Assembly (NCBI GenBank): GCA_965247615.1
Contig: OZ252022.1
Span: forward strand, 496,001 to 560,000
DNA from: G965197715 sp965247615
Lineage (GTDB): Bacteria; Chloroflexota; Dehalococcoidia; Lucifugimonadales; UBA1127
Length of the DNA: 64,000 bases
Reading direction: 5' to 3'
Shown here: positions 31,897 to 40,810 of the stretch, piece by piece
Position numbering within the stretch: the stretch's first letter is position 1
Layout of the letters: every line of letters begins with the position of its first letter
Notes under the pieces: model-generated
What the model was told of the DNA's origin: nothing
What the model saw: the letters and a program-made list of their open reading frames with translations, nothing else
Database searches by the model: none
Made by a program: the position numbers and the translations under genes

Positions 31897-32988
31897 ATGA
31901 CAAAGGCTCTGGTGGTAGGCGGAACGGGTCCGACGGGCCCACTGATAGTCCAGGGGCTCATTGAGCGTGGATTCGAGGTTACGGTGTATCATCGGGGCCT
32001 CCATGAGACGGATGACCTGCCGCAGGTGCACCAGCACCTGCACGGCGACCCCTTCACGAAAGAGGCCCTGGAGCAGGACCTGGGCGGACAGAGTTGGGAC
32101 CTGGTGGTCTCCATGTACGGGCGCTTGCGCCTCGTGGCGGACGTGATGGCCGGAAGCACACGCAAGTTCGTGGGGGCGGGCGGTCCGTCCTTTATGCTGC
32201 CGGAGCACCTGCCGTACCCTCGGGGGCTGGAGCTTCCCCTGCCGGAAGACCATCCCACGTACACGGACCGCTCGCTGAGCGAGTACCGGTCCGCCATTGC
32301 GTACACGGAGCGCCAGGTCATGGAGCACCACGCGAAGGGGGACTTTGCCGCAACGGTGCTCCGTTACACGAGCATCTACGGCCCAAGGGCGCCGCGCCAG
32401 TGGGTATGGTCCATTGTGCGGCGGGTCCTGGACGGACGCCGGCAGATGGTGGTCCCTGGCGACGGCAGCCAGATGCGGCAGACGTGCTACGCGGAGAACG
32501 CTGCGCATCAGTTGCTGCTGGCGTGCGACAAGGACGAGGCCAACGGGCACGTTTTCAACTCTGTGGACGAGCGGAGCTTCACGGTACGGGACATGATAGG
32601 GATTGTGGCGGGCGCTCTCGAGAGTGAGATGGAGGTTGTGGGGGTGAGTCATTCGCTGGCCAGCGACCTGGCGGCGGGCTACGCACCCCGGCGGACAACG
32701 CAGTTGGACGTGTTCAGCCTCAAGGCGCTGCTGGGCTACCGCGACCCCGTCTCCCCCGACGAGGGGATGCGGCGGGCGGCGCGATGGCTGGTGGATAACT
32801 GGGACAGCATCGACCACGAAGAGGTCCAACGGCTCCTTGGGGACCCGCTGGACTACGACGCGGAGGACCGGCTCATTGCATCGGCGAAGGAGTGGCAGCA
32901 GACGGTGTCCGAGTCAATCTCCAAGCCACAGGAGAGGGGCAGCACCGGCGGGAACTGGATGCAGAGCTCGGGCCCCCGCACCGGGTAG
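31897..32988 (+). CDS. NAD(P)-dependent epimerase/dehydratase (extended SDR)
   Basis: A 363-residue short-chain dehydrogenase-like protein. The Rossmann motif GGTGPTG lies at residues 8-14. The central region has YTERQVMEHHAKGDF and RYTSIYGPRAPRQW, where the YxxxK motif of typical SDRs is not clear. The C-terminus is extended by about 40 polar residues. It is translationally close to the thiolase-like gene (four-base gap), so both may act on the same compound. Substrate unknown. Confidence 0.82.
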   Translation: MTKALVVGGTGPTGPLIVQGLIERGFEVTVYHRGLHETDDLPQVHQHLHGDPFTKEALEQDLGGQSWDLVVSMYGRLRLVADVMAGSTRKFVGAGGPSFMLPEHLPYPRGLELPLPEDHPTYTDRSLSEYRSAIAYTERQVMEHHAKGDFAATVLRYTSIYGPRAPRQWVWSIVRRVLDGRRQMVVPGDGSQMRQTCYAENAAHQLLLACDKDEANGHVFNSVDERSFTVRDMIGIVAGALESEMEVVGVSHSLASDLAAGYAPRRTTQLDVFSLKALLGYRDPVSPDEGMRRAARWLVDNWDSIDHEEVQRLLGDPLDYDAEDRLIASAKEWQQTVSESISKPQERGSTGGNWMQSSGPRTG

Positions 32989-33063
32989 GGCCGCAGGCCC
33001 AAGGCAGAGGTCGGTGTACCGGCTCCCCCTGCGGTCCACGTGCCTACGGAGACCCTTGCATGA

Positions 33064-33110
33064 CCGTCATTCCCGCACCCACCCGCCGTCATTCCCGCGA
33101 AAGCGGGAAT
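33064..33110. repeat. Palindromic repeat unit (copy 1, left part)
   Basis: CGTCATTCCCGC occurs twice, at 33064 and 33087, and the second copy leads into an 8-base palindrome with a GAAA loop at 33091-33110. The same family occurs in inverted orientation near 51254-51285. It is a REP-like intergenic element. Confidence 0.7.
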
Positions 33111-33173
33111 CCAGGGGAGGGGCCGCAGGTTGGCGAGAACTGCTTCACTTTCGCGAACTCGCCCTCCACGGAG

Positions 33174-33200
33174 AGTTACGCAAAGGTCTCCTTACGCGGG
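33174..33200. repeat. Dispersed repeat end (copy 1, right part)
   Basis: The 27 bases starting AGTTACGCAAAGGTCTCC recur near 51230-51256 with about three differences. With the palindromic unit 70 bases to the left it looks like one mobile or amplified intergenic element. Confidence 0.6.
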
Positions 33201-33235
33201 GTTGATTGAGCGGGGTGAAGCGGGCGGAATAGCCG

Positions 33236-34159
33236 CTAATCTGCAGCGTTGTCCAGCTCTTTCAGGAACTCTCCGAGGGCGCGCTCGAAGTCAACGGGGT
33301 TGTCGCCGGGCACGCGGTGGCCGGCCCTGGCGACCTCCACAAGCCGACTTCCGGGAAGCCGCTGCTGCATGCGCTGGGCGACGTCGGCGGAAAGAACGTC
33401 GCTCTCCCCGCCGCGGACGATGAGGGTGGGGCACTGGACGCGCTCCCAGGTGGCCCAACGCTCTTCCGGGCCCGGTCCCTGCATACGGAGTGCGCGGCGT
33501 TGGGGGTCACGGAGAACGGGGTCGTACTTCCAGGTCCACCGGCCGTCGGGCAACTGCCGCAGATTGTGTTGCAGGCTTCCGCGGATCTGCCACGCGGGTC
33601 TGAGGGGGGAGTACCGCTGGGTCCGTTCCACGAAGGCGTCAAAGCTGTCCAGCACGTCCGCCTGGGTGACGAACTCGCCGATGCGCTCGATGCCCTCCCG
33701 CCGGGTCTCGGGGCCGATGTCCACGGCTACGAGGGCCCGGACCTTGTCCGGGTGGCCGGCGGTGTAGGTGATGGCGTTGCTGCCGCCCATGGAGAGACCC
33801 ACCAGCACGAAGTTATCAAGCCCCAGGGCCTCCACGAAGCCGCTGATGTCCCGCTGGTGCGCGTCACGGCCGTAGTCCTCGTCAGGCGCCCACCCGCTGT
33901 CGCCGTGACCGCGCTGGTCGAGGGAGAGGACGTGGTACCGATCGCAGTAGGCGAGGGCGGTGAAGTCCCACATGTGGGCGTTCTGCGCGGCGCCGTGGAG
34001 GCAGAGCATCTTCGGCTTACCATCGCCGCCCCAGTCCAGGTAGTGCAGCTTCAGGCCGTCGACGTCGACGTATCGGTCCTCGGGTTCACGGGGGTCGGCG
34101 ATGTGGACGCCGACCTCTTTGGCGGCATCGAGCAGAGAGAGCCCATAGTCAACGCTCAC
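33236..34159 (-). CDS. Alpha/beta-hydrolase
   Basis: A 307-residue hydrolase of the MhpC type. The oxyanion-hole region reads LCLHGAAQNAHMWD (about 55-68), then LDQRGHGDSGW. The nucleophile Ser is in GLSMGGSNA (about 143), the acid Asp in VRGGESDVLS, and the His in ARAGHRVPGD. It is 82 bases downstream of a CoA-transferase gene on the same strand and is related to the hydrolase at 39778-40758. It could cleave an ester, a C-C bond or a CoA thioester in the same pathway. Confidence 0.88.
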   Translation of the reverse strand: MSVDYGLSLLDAAKEVGVHIADPREPEDRYVDVDGLKLHYLDWGGDGKPKMLCLHGAAQNAHMWDFTALAYCDRYHVLSLDQRGHGDSGWAPDEDYGRDAHQRDISGFVEALGLDNFVLVGLSMGGSNAITYTAGHPDKVRALVAVDIGPETRREGIERIGEFVTQADVLDSFDAFVERTQRYSPLRPAWQIRGSLQHNLRQLPDGRWTWKYDPVLRDPQRRALRMQGPGPEERWATWERVQCPTLIVRGGESDVLSADVAQRMQQRLPGSRLVEVARAGHRVPGDNPVDFERALGEFLKELDNAAD

Positions 34160-34241
34160 GGATACTCCTTTATCTTCGGGGTGCTCCGGCCATGTTTTCC
34201 CCTTCGTCCTTCAAGGTGCGCTGTGTGATCGAGGCCCGGGC

Positions 34242-35420
34242 CTATAGGACCTCCTGTGCCCTGAGTTGGTCGATCTCCGCAGAGGAGTAGCCCACTTCCG
34301 TGAGGATCTCGTCGGTGTGCTCGCCCAGCAGCGGGGACGGCTTGCGGATGGCGCCGGGCGTGGCGGAGAGCTTCAGGGGCACGGTGACCATCCTGGTCCG
34401 GCCCGCCTTGGGGTGCTGCACAGTGGTGAGCATATCGTTAGCGACAATCTGGGGATCGTCGAAGACCTGGGACTTGGTCAGGATTGGCCCGCAGGGGACG
34501 TCTGCGTCGTTGAAGCGTGCCAGCCAGTCCTGGGACGAGCCGACCCTGATGACCTTGGCCACCTCCGGGTCGATCTCTTCACGCAGCAGCGTACGCTGAG
34601 CCGGGTCGTCGAAGCGCGGGTCCTCCAGCACGTAGTCCAAGCCCAGGGCCTTGCACGCGTTGGTGAACTGGCGGTCGTTGTTGGGCGCGATGTTGATCCA
34701 CTGGCCGTCGGCGCACTGGTAAACACCAAAGCCGACGTCCGTCGTGCGCTCCTCAGGCTGTTCCGGGTCCTCCTCGGCGCGGACCAAGTCGGTAGCCTGG
34801 AGGGCGATCCACGTCTGCAGTAGCGACCCTTCCACTTTCTGCCCGAGACCCGTCTTCTCGCGGACCCATAGGGCCAGCATGATACCGTAGGCCAGCATCA
34901 TGGGCGTGGAACTGTCAGCGGCATAGAGGCCTGCCGTGATGGGCGTGCCGTTCGGCATGCGGCGGTACATGACGCCGGCCATGCCCTGCAGGATGCGGTC
35001 GTAGCCGCCCTTGTCCGCGTTCGGGCCCTTGGTGCCGAAGGCAGAGAGGGTGGCATAGACCAGTCGCGGGTTCAGGGCGCTGAGGGTCTCGTAGTCGACG
35101 CCGAGGCGCTTGGCGGCGGCGAGGCGGAAGTTCAGCACGACGACGTCGGCGTCCTTGACGAGCCTGCAGAGCACTTCGTTCCCCTGGGGCTTCCGGATGT
35201 CCAGGACGATGCTGCGCTTGTTTCGGTTGATGACCATGAAACCGCGGCCGTTCTCTTTGAGGAATGCGGTGGTGCTCGATCCCCGCGAGGAGTCTCCCTT
35301 CGGCCAAGCCTCCACCTTGATGACGTCTGCGCCCTGGTCGGCCAGGTACATGCTGGTGGTGGGGCCGGCGACGTGTTGGGCGAGGTCCAAGACTTTGATG
35401 CCCTCTAGGGCGTAGGCCAT
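34242..35420 (-). CDS. Family III CoA-transferase (CaiB/BaiF)
   Basis: A 392-residue CoA-transferase. The N-terminal motif GIKVLDLAQHVAGPTTSMYLA, the CoA-binding VINRNKRSIVLD and the catalytic Asp in LYAADSSTPM (about residue 169) are present. It moves CoA from a donor such as succinyl-CoA to a carboxylic acid. It is closely related to the two tandem enzymes at 60264-62639. A ribosome site AAGGAGGA lies upstream of ATG 35420, and the amidohydrolase gene precedes it on the same strand. Confidence 0.92.
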   Translation of the reverse strand: MAYALEGIKVLDLAQHVAGPTTSMYLADQGADVIKVEAWPKGDSSRGSSTTAFLKENGRGFMVINRNKRSIVLDIRKPQGNEVLCRLVKDADVVVLNFRLAAAKRLGVDYETLSALNPRLVYATLSAFGTKGPNADKGGYDRILQGMAGVMYRRMPNGTPITAGLYAADSSTPMMLAYGIMLALWVREKTGLGQKVEGSLLQTWIALQATDLVRAEEDPEQPEERTTDVGFGVYQCADGQWINIAPNNDRQFTNACKALGLDYVLEDPRFDDPAQRTLLREEIDPEVAKVIRVGSSQDWLARFNDADVPCGPILTKSQVFDDPQIVANDMLTTVQHPKAGRTRMVTVPLKLSATPGAIRKPSPLLGEHTDEILTEVGYSSAEIDQLRAQEVL

Positions 35421-35631
35421 GATCTCCTCCTTATCGGCAATGGTGTGTCGGACCCGCGCATGTCCTCAGGGTTGACGCCCCCCGGGAGCGCCTCAACCGG
35501 GGGGCGTCCCAGCTTGCGGGCGGGCAGCCGCACTGCTCCCATTCTTCTTCGACGGCGCCGGGACGGCTCTGCCCTTCCGTTCAGGGGGTAGCGGGGCCGC
35601 GCGACGGCCCAGCGAGTCCTTATGGCGCGAA

Positions 35632-36684
35632 TCAGATTCCGTACAGGGCGCGGCCGTTGTCGTCCAGGATCTTGCGCTTGGCCTCGGGGCTGATGTCTTC
35701 GCGCTGGTTGAGGACCTGCATGGCCTCGAGCTCGCTGGACGTGTCGGCGTGGCTATAGTCGGTCCCGATGACGATATGGTCATCGCCGGCGAAGCTGAGG
35801 ATGTATGGAATGTCCTCCTCGGTCTGGCAGGCGACGTAGAGGCGGTTGCGCTTCATCAGGTCGGGGATGAGGCCGCGGCCCTTGGTGCGGTTCACGCGGG
35901 CGCCAATGTCCGTGAGCATGTAGGGGACCCAGGAGGCGGCAGCCTCCAGGAAGCCCCAGCGGACCTTGGGAAACTTATCCGGAAGGCCGCCCATCACCAC
36001 GGCGTGGAAGGCGCCGATAACGGGGAACTTGGCCTTCCAGATGGTGGTGGCCCGGGAGTGGAACAGGCCGTCGAACTGGTAGTTGCGCATGCCGGAGTGG
36101 AAGCAGACAGCCAGATCCAGGTCGCCGGCCTTCTCATAGATGGGGAAGAAGTAAGGGTCAACGCAGGTGCGGTCGCCCATGACGCCGTGGGCCATGACGC
36201 CGCAGGCGCCGTTGGCTTTGCCATACTCCAACTCCTCCAGGGAGGCGTTGACGTCTTGAGTGGGCACGACGACGACCCATCGGAAGCGCCCGTTGCCCTC
36301 CTTCCAAATGCCCCCCAGCCAGCGGTTGTAGGCGCGGCACATGGCTACTTGGGTCTGGGCCCTGGACAGCTGTGCCATGCCAAGGAGCACCGTTGGGTAG
36401 AGGACGTGGATGTCAGTGCCCAGCTCGTCCATGTGGCGCAGGCGCGCGGGAAGGTCCCGCATCTCCGCTGTGTCCGCGGGAGTGAGTGTGGTGTTGCCCG
36501 GCGGAAAGGCCCGCTTGGTCTCCATGTTGGAGTCGAAGAACCAGAACTCCGATCGGCGCTTGGTGTCCTCGTCGGTATCGGGCATGGCCAGGGCTCGAGG
36601 GCGGAGCTGCTCGTCTTCGCCTTGCATGTAGCTCCAAGTTATGTCTGTCTCGATGACATGAGTGTCGGCATCGACGGTGGGCAT
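35632..36684 (-). CDS. Amidohydrolase family protein (ACMSD-like)
   Basis: A 350-residue amidohydrolase-2 protein. ATG 36684 follows AGGAGG. The DADTH metal motif is at residues 5-9, the barrel His in VCFHSGM, and the late motif reads GTDYSHAD. It is a close paralog of the gene at 59061-60110: both share HVIETDITWSYMQG-type starts, EFWFFDS and YVACQTEEDIPYIL. It is first in a minus-strand set with a CoA-transferase and a hydrolase. Decarboxylation of an aromatic or unsaturated acid is a reasonable guess. Confidence 0.88.
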   Translation of the reverse strand: MPTVDADTHVIETDITWSYMQGEDEQLRPRALAMPDTDEDTKRRSEFWFFDSNMETKRAFPPGNTTLTPADTAEMRDLPARLRHMDELGTDIHVLYPTVLLGMAQLSRAQTQVAMCRAYNRWLGGIWKEGNGRFRWVVVVPTQDVNASLEELEYGKANGACGVMAHGVMGDRTCVDPYFFPIYEKAGDLDLAVCFHSGMRNYQFDGLFHSRATTIWKAKFPVIGAFHAVVMGGLPDKFPKVRWGFLEAAASWVPYMLTDIGARVNRTKGRGLIPDLMKRNRLYVACQTEEDIPYILSFAGDDHIVIGTDYSHADTSSELEAMQVLNQREDISPEAKRKILDDNGRALYGI

Positions 36685-36849
36685 GAGTCCTCCTATCTTG
36701 GGCGAAGCCCCTATTCGGACCGGGGCTTGCAACGGTGTCTATCATAGGGTAGAGTGCCCGCCAACGCAACGACTTTGAGCGGGACTCCCCGCAATGCTGC
36801 TGGGATACTGCCGTATTCCACCTCCCTACGGCAGAATCCCGGAGGAAAC

Positions 36850-37263
36850 ATGACCCAGGCCTCCAAGCCCGTGCCATTCCCGGATATGGAGAGCGAACCG
36901 TTCTGGACGGCGGCTAGGGAGCACAAGCTGATGCTGCCCAAGTGTGGGGAGTGCGGCTTCATCAGCTTTCCCCCCAAGCCCCATTGCGCTCGCTGCCTTT
37001 CCGGGGAGGTGAAGTGGACGGAGATGAGCGGACGGGGCGCGGTATATACCTTCAGCATCATGCACGACACCTTCATACGCGGCTTCGAGCCTCCCTACGT
37101 GGTCGCCCTGGTGGAGTTGGAGGAGCAGGAGGGGGTGCGGCTGAACTCCAACATCCTGGAGTGTGATGTAGGGGATGTGTACATAGGCATGCCGGTAGAG
37201 GTGACCTTTGAGGACCGCACCGGTGAGGTGAGCCTGCCCCAGTTCCGGCCGCGGAAGGCATAG
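36850..37263 (+). CDS. DUF35 OB-fold protein with zinc ribbon
   Basis: A 137-residue acyl-CoA-associated OB-fold protein. Start ATG 36850 follows GGAGGA. The rubredoxin-like zinc ribbon has CGEC and CARC pairs at about 31-50, followed by the OB-fold core GRGAVYTFSIMHDTF and PYVVALVELEEQEG. DUF35 proteins pair with thiolase-like proteins to form retro-aldolases or thiolase complexes. The likely partner is the thiolase-like gene at 30762. It lies between the two arms of the catabolic island. Confidence 0.88.
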   Translation: MTQASKPVPFPDMESEPFWTAAREHKLMLPKCGECGFISFPPKPHCARCLSGEVKWTEMSGRGAVYTFSIMHDTFIRGFEPPYVVALVELEEQEGVRLNSNILECDVGDVYIGMPVEVTFEDRTGEVSLPQFRPRKA

Positions 37264-37353
37264 GCAAGCCCGGAATCTGGGCAGCGAGGTGGCGGGGGTT
37301 GGGCGCGAGCGCTTGGGGGCGGGGGCCCGCGGGCGCACCGCTCGGCGTGGCGG

Positions 37354-37359
37354 TATAAT
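37354..37359 (+). promoter_or_regulatory. Possible -10 element
   Basis: A perfect TATAAT stands in an otherwise very GC-rich gap, 80 bases before the CoA-transferase start at 37440. No -35 is seen 16-18 bases upstream, so this is only a candidate. Confidence 0.35.
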
Positions 37360-37439
37360 GGCGCCGTCGACAGGGCGGCGATGATGTGAAGCCGGCGGCA
37401 CGTCGCTGGATTTCAACCACTCGAGAAGAGGAAGCTCCG

Positions 37440-38666
37440 ATGGAAACTTCAGTGTTGCCCCTCCAGGGAATACGGGTCTTGGACTGGACCATGCACCAGG
37501 CCGGCCCCTGCGCCACCATGCTGCTAGGGGACCTGGGCGCCGAGGTCTTGAAGATCGAGACGACGAGCGGCGGCGAGTCGGGCAGGGGCCAGGCGAACGT
37601 GGCAGGCAGAGACATGGGCCTCGCCAACGGGCTCTCCTACACCTTCGAGGTGTACAACCGCAACAAGAAGAGCCTGGCCTTGGACCTGTCCAAGCCCGAG
37701 GGCCGGGAGATCATGTACTCGCTGGCCAAGGTCTGTGACATATTCGCACAGAACCACCGCACGGGGGTGGCGGAGAAGCTGGGGATGGGGTACGAGACGC
37801 TGAAGGAACACAACCCCAAGATCATCTACGCCAGCTGCACCGGCTACGGGCGCAAGGGGCCGCGGGCGCACAGTCCCGCCATGGACCCCGCGGTGCACGC
37901 AGCGTCCGGGATGATGTTCGGCGTGGGTGAGCCGGACATGGGGCCGATTCACATCATCGGCGCCATGGCGGACATGACCACGGCGATGATGCTGGCCAAC
38001 GCCATGATGTCCGCGCTGGTGTGCCGGGAGCGGACCGGCATAGGCCAGGAGGTCCACGTGTCCATGCTGGGCACCCGGCTGTGGATCCAGTCCAACAACA
38101 TCCTGTACACGCTGCAATCGGGCAAGTCCAGGCCTCGGCAGTTCCAGAGCAAGGCCCCCAACCCCCTGGTGAACCACTACCGCTGCAGGGACGGCAAGTG
38201 GCTGCTGATGGGCAACTTCCAGTCCGACAAGTACTGGCCCAGGCTATGCAGTGTCATGGGGCTGCAGGGCATTGAGTACGACCCCAGATTCGCGGACATC
38301 GGCGCGCGCCGCGAGAACTGCGAGGAGCTCATCACCATCCTCAACGACACTTTCGCCACCGGGGACCGCGACGAGTGGGTCACGCGCCTGGAGGTGGAGA
38401 GCGTCGTCGTCAGCCCCATCCTGGAGTACAGCGAGGTGGTCAACGACCCCCAGGTGCTGGCGAACGACCTGCTCCCGGAGTTCGACCACCCGACGCTGGG
38501 GAAGATCCGGGAGACGGGCATCCCCATTGAGTTCTCCGAGACACCCGGCTCCATCCGGGAGCCCGCGCCCCAGCTGGGACAGCACACGGAAGAGGTCCTG
38601 GTGGACCTGCTCGGCTACTCCTGGGACGACATCGAGCGGCTGCACGACAATGGGGTGATCCTGTAA
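37440..38666 (+). CDS. Family III CoA-transferase (CaiB/BaiF)
   Basis: A 408-residue CoA-transferase. ATG 37440 follows GAGGAAG. It has GIRVLDWTMHQAGPCATMLLGDLGAEVLK-type N-terminal features, the CoA-binding region YNRNKKSLALDL and the catalytic Asp in IGAMADMTTAM. It is more distant from the 34242, 60264 and 61440 enzymes than these are from each other, so its substrate may differ. It begins a plus-strand operon with an amidohydrolase 32 bases on. Confidence 0.9.
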   Translation: METSVLPLQGIRVLDWTMHQAGPCATMLLGDLGAEVLKIETTSGGESGRGQANVAGRDMGLANGLSYTFEVYNRNKKSLALDLSKPEGREIMYSLAKVCDIFAQNHRTGVAEKLGMGYETLKEHNPKIIYASCTGYGRKGPRAHSPAMDPAVHAASGMMFGVGEPDMGPIHIIGAMADMTTAMMLANAMMSALVCRERTGIGQEVHVSMLGTRLWIQSNNILYTLQSGKSRPRQFQSKAPNPLVNHYRCRDGKWLLMGNFQSDKYWPRLCSVMGLQGIEYDPRFADIGARRENCEELITILNDTFATGDRDEWVTRLEVESVVVSPILEYSEVVNDPQVLANDLLPEFDHPTLGKIRETGIPIEFSETPGSIREPAPQLGQHTEEVLVDLLGYSWDDIERLHDNGVIL

Positions 38667-38698
38667 CGCTTGCCCGGTGGGCGAAGGGAGGCGGGCCC

Positions 38699-39781
38699 AT
38701 GCCTGTGATCGACGCCGATACCCACGTTGACGAGACCGAGGACACCTGGGAGTACATGCGTGAGGAGGAGTTGGAGTTCAAGCCGACGACGGAAACTCCG
38801 GCGGCGCTCGACCCCTCCCGGCCACCCGTCCGGTACTGGCGAATCGACGGGCGCCGCCAGATCCGGTTCGTGCGGGACGACCAGCGAACGCGAACAACGG
38901 TAGAGACTCGGGAACTCTTGGACGTGGGGGCCCGACTGCGGGCCATGGACGAAATGGGGACCGACGTGCAGGTGGTGTATCCCACGCTGTTCATCATGGA
39001 GGCCACCGAGCGACCGGAGATCGCGCTGGCCCTGCGCCGAAGCTACAACCGGTGGATGGCGGAGCGCTGCGCGCAATCGGAGGGGCGTCTGCGCTGGGTG
39101 GCGCTGCCATCGCTGATGAGCATGGACGAAACGCTGGAAGAGATGCGGTTCGCCAAGGAGCACGGCGCCTGCGGCGTGATGAAGAAGGGCGACCGGGAGG
39201 CGGGCAAGTGGCCCGCGGACCCCTACTTCACGCCCTTCTATGAGGAGGCGGAGCGGCTGGACCTCGCCGTCTGCTTCCACACGGGGTCCGGCACTCCCGA
39301 CTTCCCTTCCGCGAAGGAGTTCCCGCTGGGCTCCTTCTATCGCAGCAACATGTCGGTGGCCCACGCGTTCCACACGCTGATCGCCAACGGCATCCCCACC
39401 AGGCATCCCAGGCTCCGCTTCACCTTCGTGGAAGCCGGGTCTGCCTGGATCCCGTACGTGCTCTATGATCTGAAGCGGCGCCTGGAGCGGACCAGCGACC
39501 CGGGCAGCATCTTCGGGGGCCAGAGGTACGAGATGCCGGACAACGTGCTGAAGGCGAACCGCATGTTCGTCACGTGCATGGTGGACGAGGATCTGCCGTA
39601 CGTTCTCAGGTTAGCCGGCGAGGACAACCTGATGATAGGGTCCGACTACACGCACCGGGACCAGTCCATGGAGTACGAGTACGAGCGTTTGCTCCGTGAG
39701 CGGGTGGACCAGGGGGAGATCTCCGCATCGGTGATGCGGAAGATCCTCTACGACAACCCCAAGGAAGCCTACGGATTGTGA
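38699..39781 (+). CDS. Amidohydrolase family protein (ACMSD-like)
   Basis: A 360-residue amidohydrolase-2 protein. The metal motif DADTH is at residues 5-9, the barrel His in VCFHTGSG, the HAFHTL segment follows, and the late motif is GSDYTHRD. It is a divergent paralog of the proteins at 35632-36684 and 59061-60110 and has a charged insertion near residues 25-60. Its stop overlaps the GTG start of the next gene by four bases, so the two are translationally coupled. Confidence 0.88.
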   Translation: MPVIDADTHVDETEDTWEYMREEELEFKPTTETPAALDPSRPPVRYWRIDGRRQIRFVRDDQRTRTTVETRELLDVGARLRAMDEMGTDVQVVYPTLFIMEATERPEIALALRRSYNRWMAERCAQSEGRLRWVALPSLMSMDETLEEMRFAKEHGACGVMKKGDREAGKWPADPYFTPFYEEAERLDLAVCFHTGSGTPDFPSAKEFPLGSFYRSNMSVAHAFHTLIANGIPTRHPRLRFTFVEAGSAWIPYVLYDLKRRLERTSDPGSIFGGQRYEMPDNVLKANRMFVTCMVDEDLPYVLRLAGEDNLMIGSDYTHRDQSMEYEYERLLRERVDQGEISASVMRKILYDNPKEAYGL

Positions 39782-40758
39782 CGTCCACGCAGGGGCCGCC
39801 TTCCCATCCTCCGGCGGAGGCAGAGACCGAACACGACGTTTCCGCGGCCGCGGGGGCCAGGCGTCTGGGCGTGCGGGTGGTCGATGAGGCGGAGCCACGA
39901 AGCGGGTCCATGACGGTGAACGGGGTCCGGCTGCACTACCTCGATTGGGGCGGCGAAGGGCAGCCGACGCTCCTGTGTCTCCACGGCGGGCGGGCAAACG
40001 CCCACACGTGGGACTTCGCCGCGCTGGGCCTTCGGCACCTGTACCGTGTGGTTGCCCTGGACCAGCGCGGTCACGGCGACAGCGGGTGGGACGGCGCCCG
40101 GCGGTACGACCGCGATGCGTACGTGTCGGACCTCGAGGGAGTGGTCCGGGAGTTGGGCGCGGGGCCGGTCATCTTGGCGGCGCACTCCATGGGCGGGACC
40201 AACTCCCTGGTCTTCGCCGGCCGGCATCCGTCCCTGGTGAGGGCCCTGGTTCTGGTGGACGCCGGCCCTGAGATCGCACCGGACTCCTATGAGCGCTCCG
40301 AGCGCATCACGTCGGCGGTGCCCGATTGGGGTAGCTACGCCGCGTACCTGGCGCAGGCGCAGCGCTACAGCCGGTGGTGGCCGCCGTGGCAGGTCCACTA
40401 CCATCTGCGGTACGCGCTGCGGGAGCTTTCGGAGGGGGTGTGGACGTGGAAGGGGGACCCGGCCACTCGGTCGCCGGAGCGTCGGGAAGGACGGGGACAC
40501 CAGCACGACCCCAGGGAGCTATGGCCGGTGTGGGAGGGCCTACGGTGCCCGGCGCTGGTCGTTCGTGGCTCCTTCAGCCGGATTCTGCTCGCCCCCTTCG
40601 CCAGGGAGATGGAGCGTCGGCTTGGGCATAGTCGGCTCGTGGAGGTTGCGGGCGCGGGGCATCGCGTGATGGAGGACCGCCCCGCGGAGTTCGCCGCGGT
40701 GGTCTCGACGTTCTTGGCGGACGTTGTGGCGGGATCTGGCGAGAGTGGCCCAGGGTGA
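39778..40758 (+). CDS. Alpha/beta-hydrolase with altered catalytic acid position
   Basis: A 326-residue MhpC-type hydrolase starting with GTG in the stop of the previous gene. LLCLHGGRANAHTWD gives the oxyanion loop, AAHSMGGTN the nucleophile Ser and GAGHRVMED the His. In the paralog at 33236 the acid lies in GGESDVLS; here the same segment reads GSFSRILL, with Arg in place of Asp. Either the acid comes from another strand or the activity has changed. A 45-residue N-terminal extension is not seen in the paralog. Confidence 0.85.
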   Translation: MTSTQGPPSHPPAEAETEHDVSAAAGARRLGVRVVDEAEPRSGSMTVNGVRLHYLDWGGEGQPTLLCLHGGRANAHTWDFAALGLRHLYRVVALDQRGHGDSGWDGARRYDRDAYVSDLEGVVRELGAGPVILAAHSMGGTNSLVFAGRHPSLVRALVLVDAGPEIAPDSYERSERITSAVPDWGSYAAYLAQAQRYSRWWPPWQVHYHLRYALRELSEGVWTWKGDPATRSPERREGRGHQHDPRELWPVWEGLRCPALVVRGSFSRILLAPFAREMERRLGHSRLVEVAGAGHRVMEDRPAEFAAVVSTFLADVVAGSGESGPG

Positions 40759-40810
40759 GGTCGGACCTATTGTAGAATCCAGCAGAGAGATCTGCCATGG
40801 AGGAGCGAGC

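Noticed and set aside
33064..33210. CRISPR array
   Set aside because: The repeats are palindromic and unevenly spaced, with no regular spacers and no cas genes in the window.
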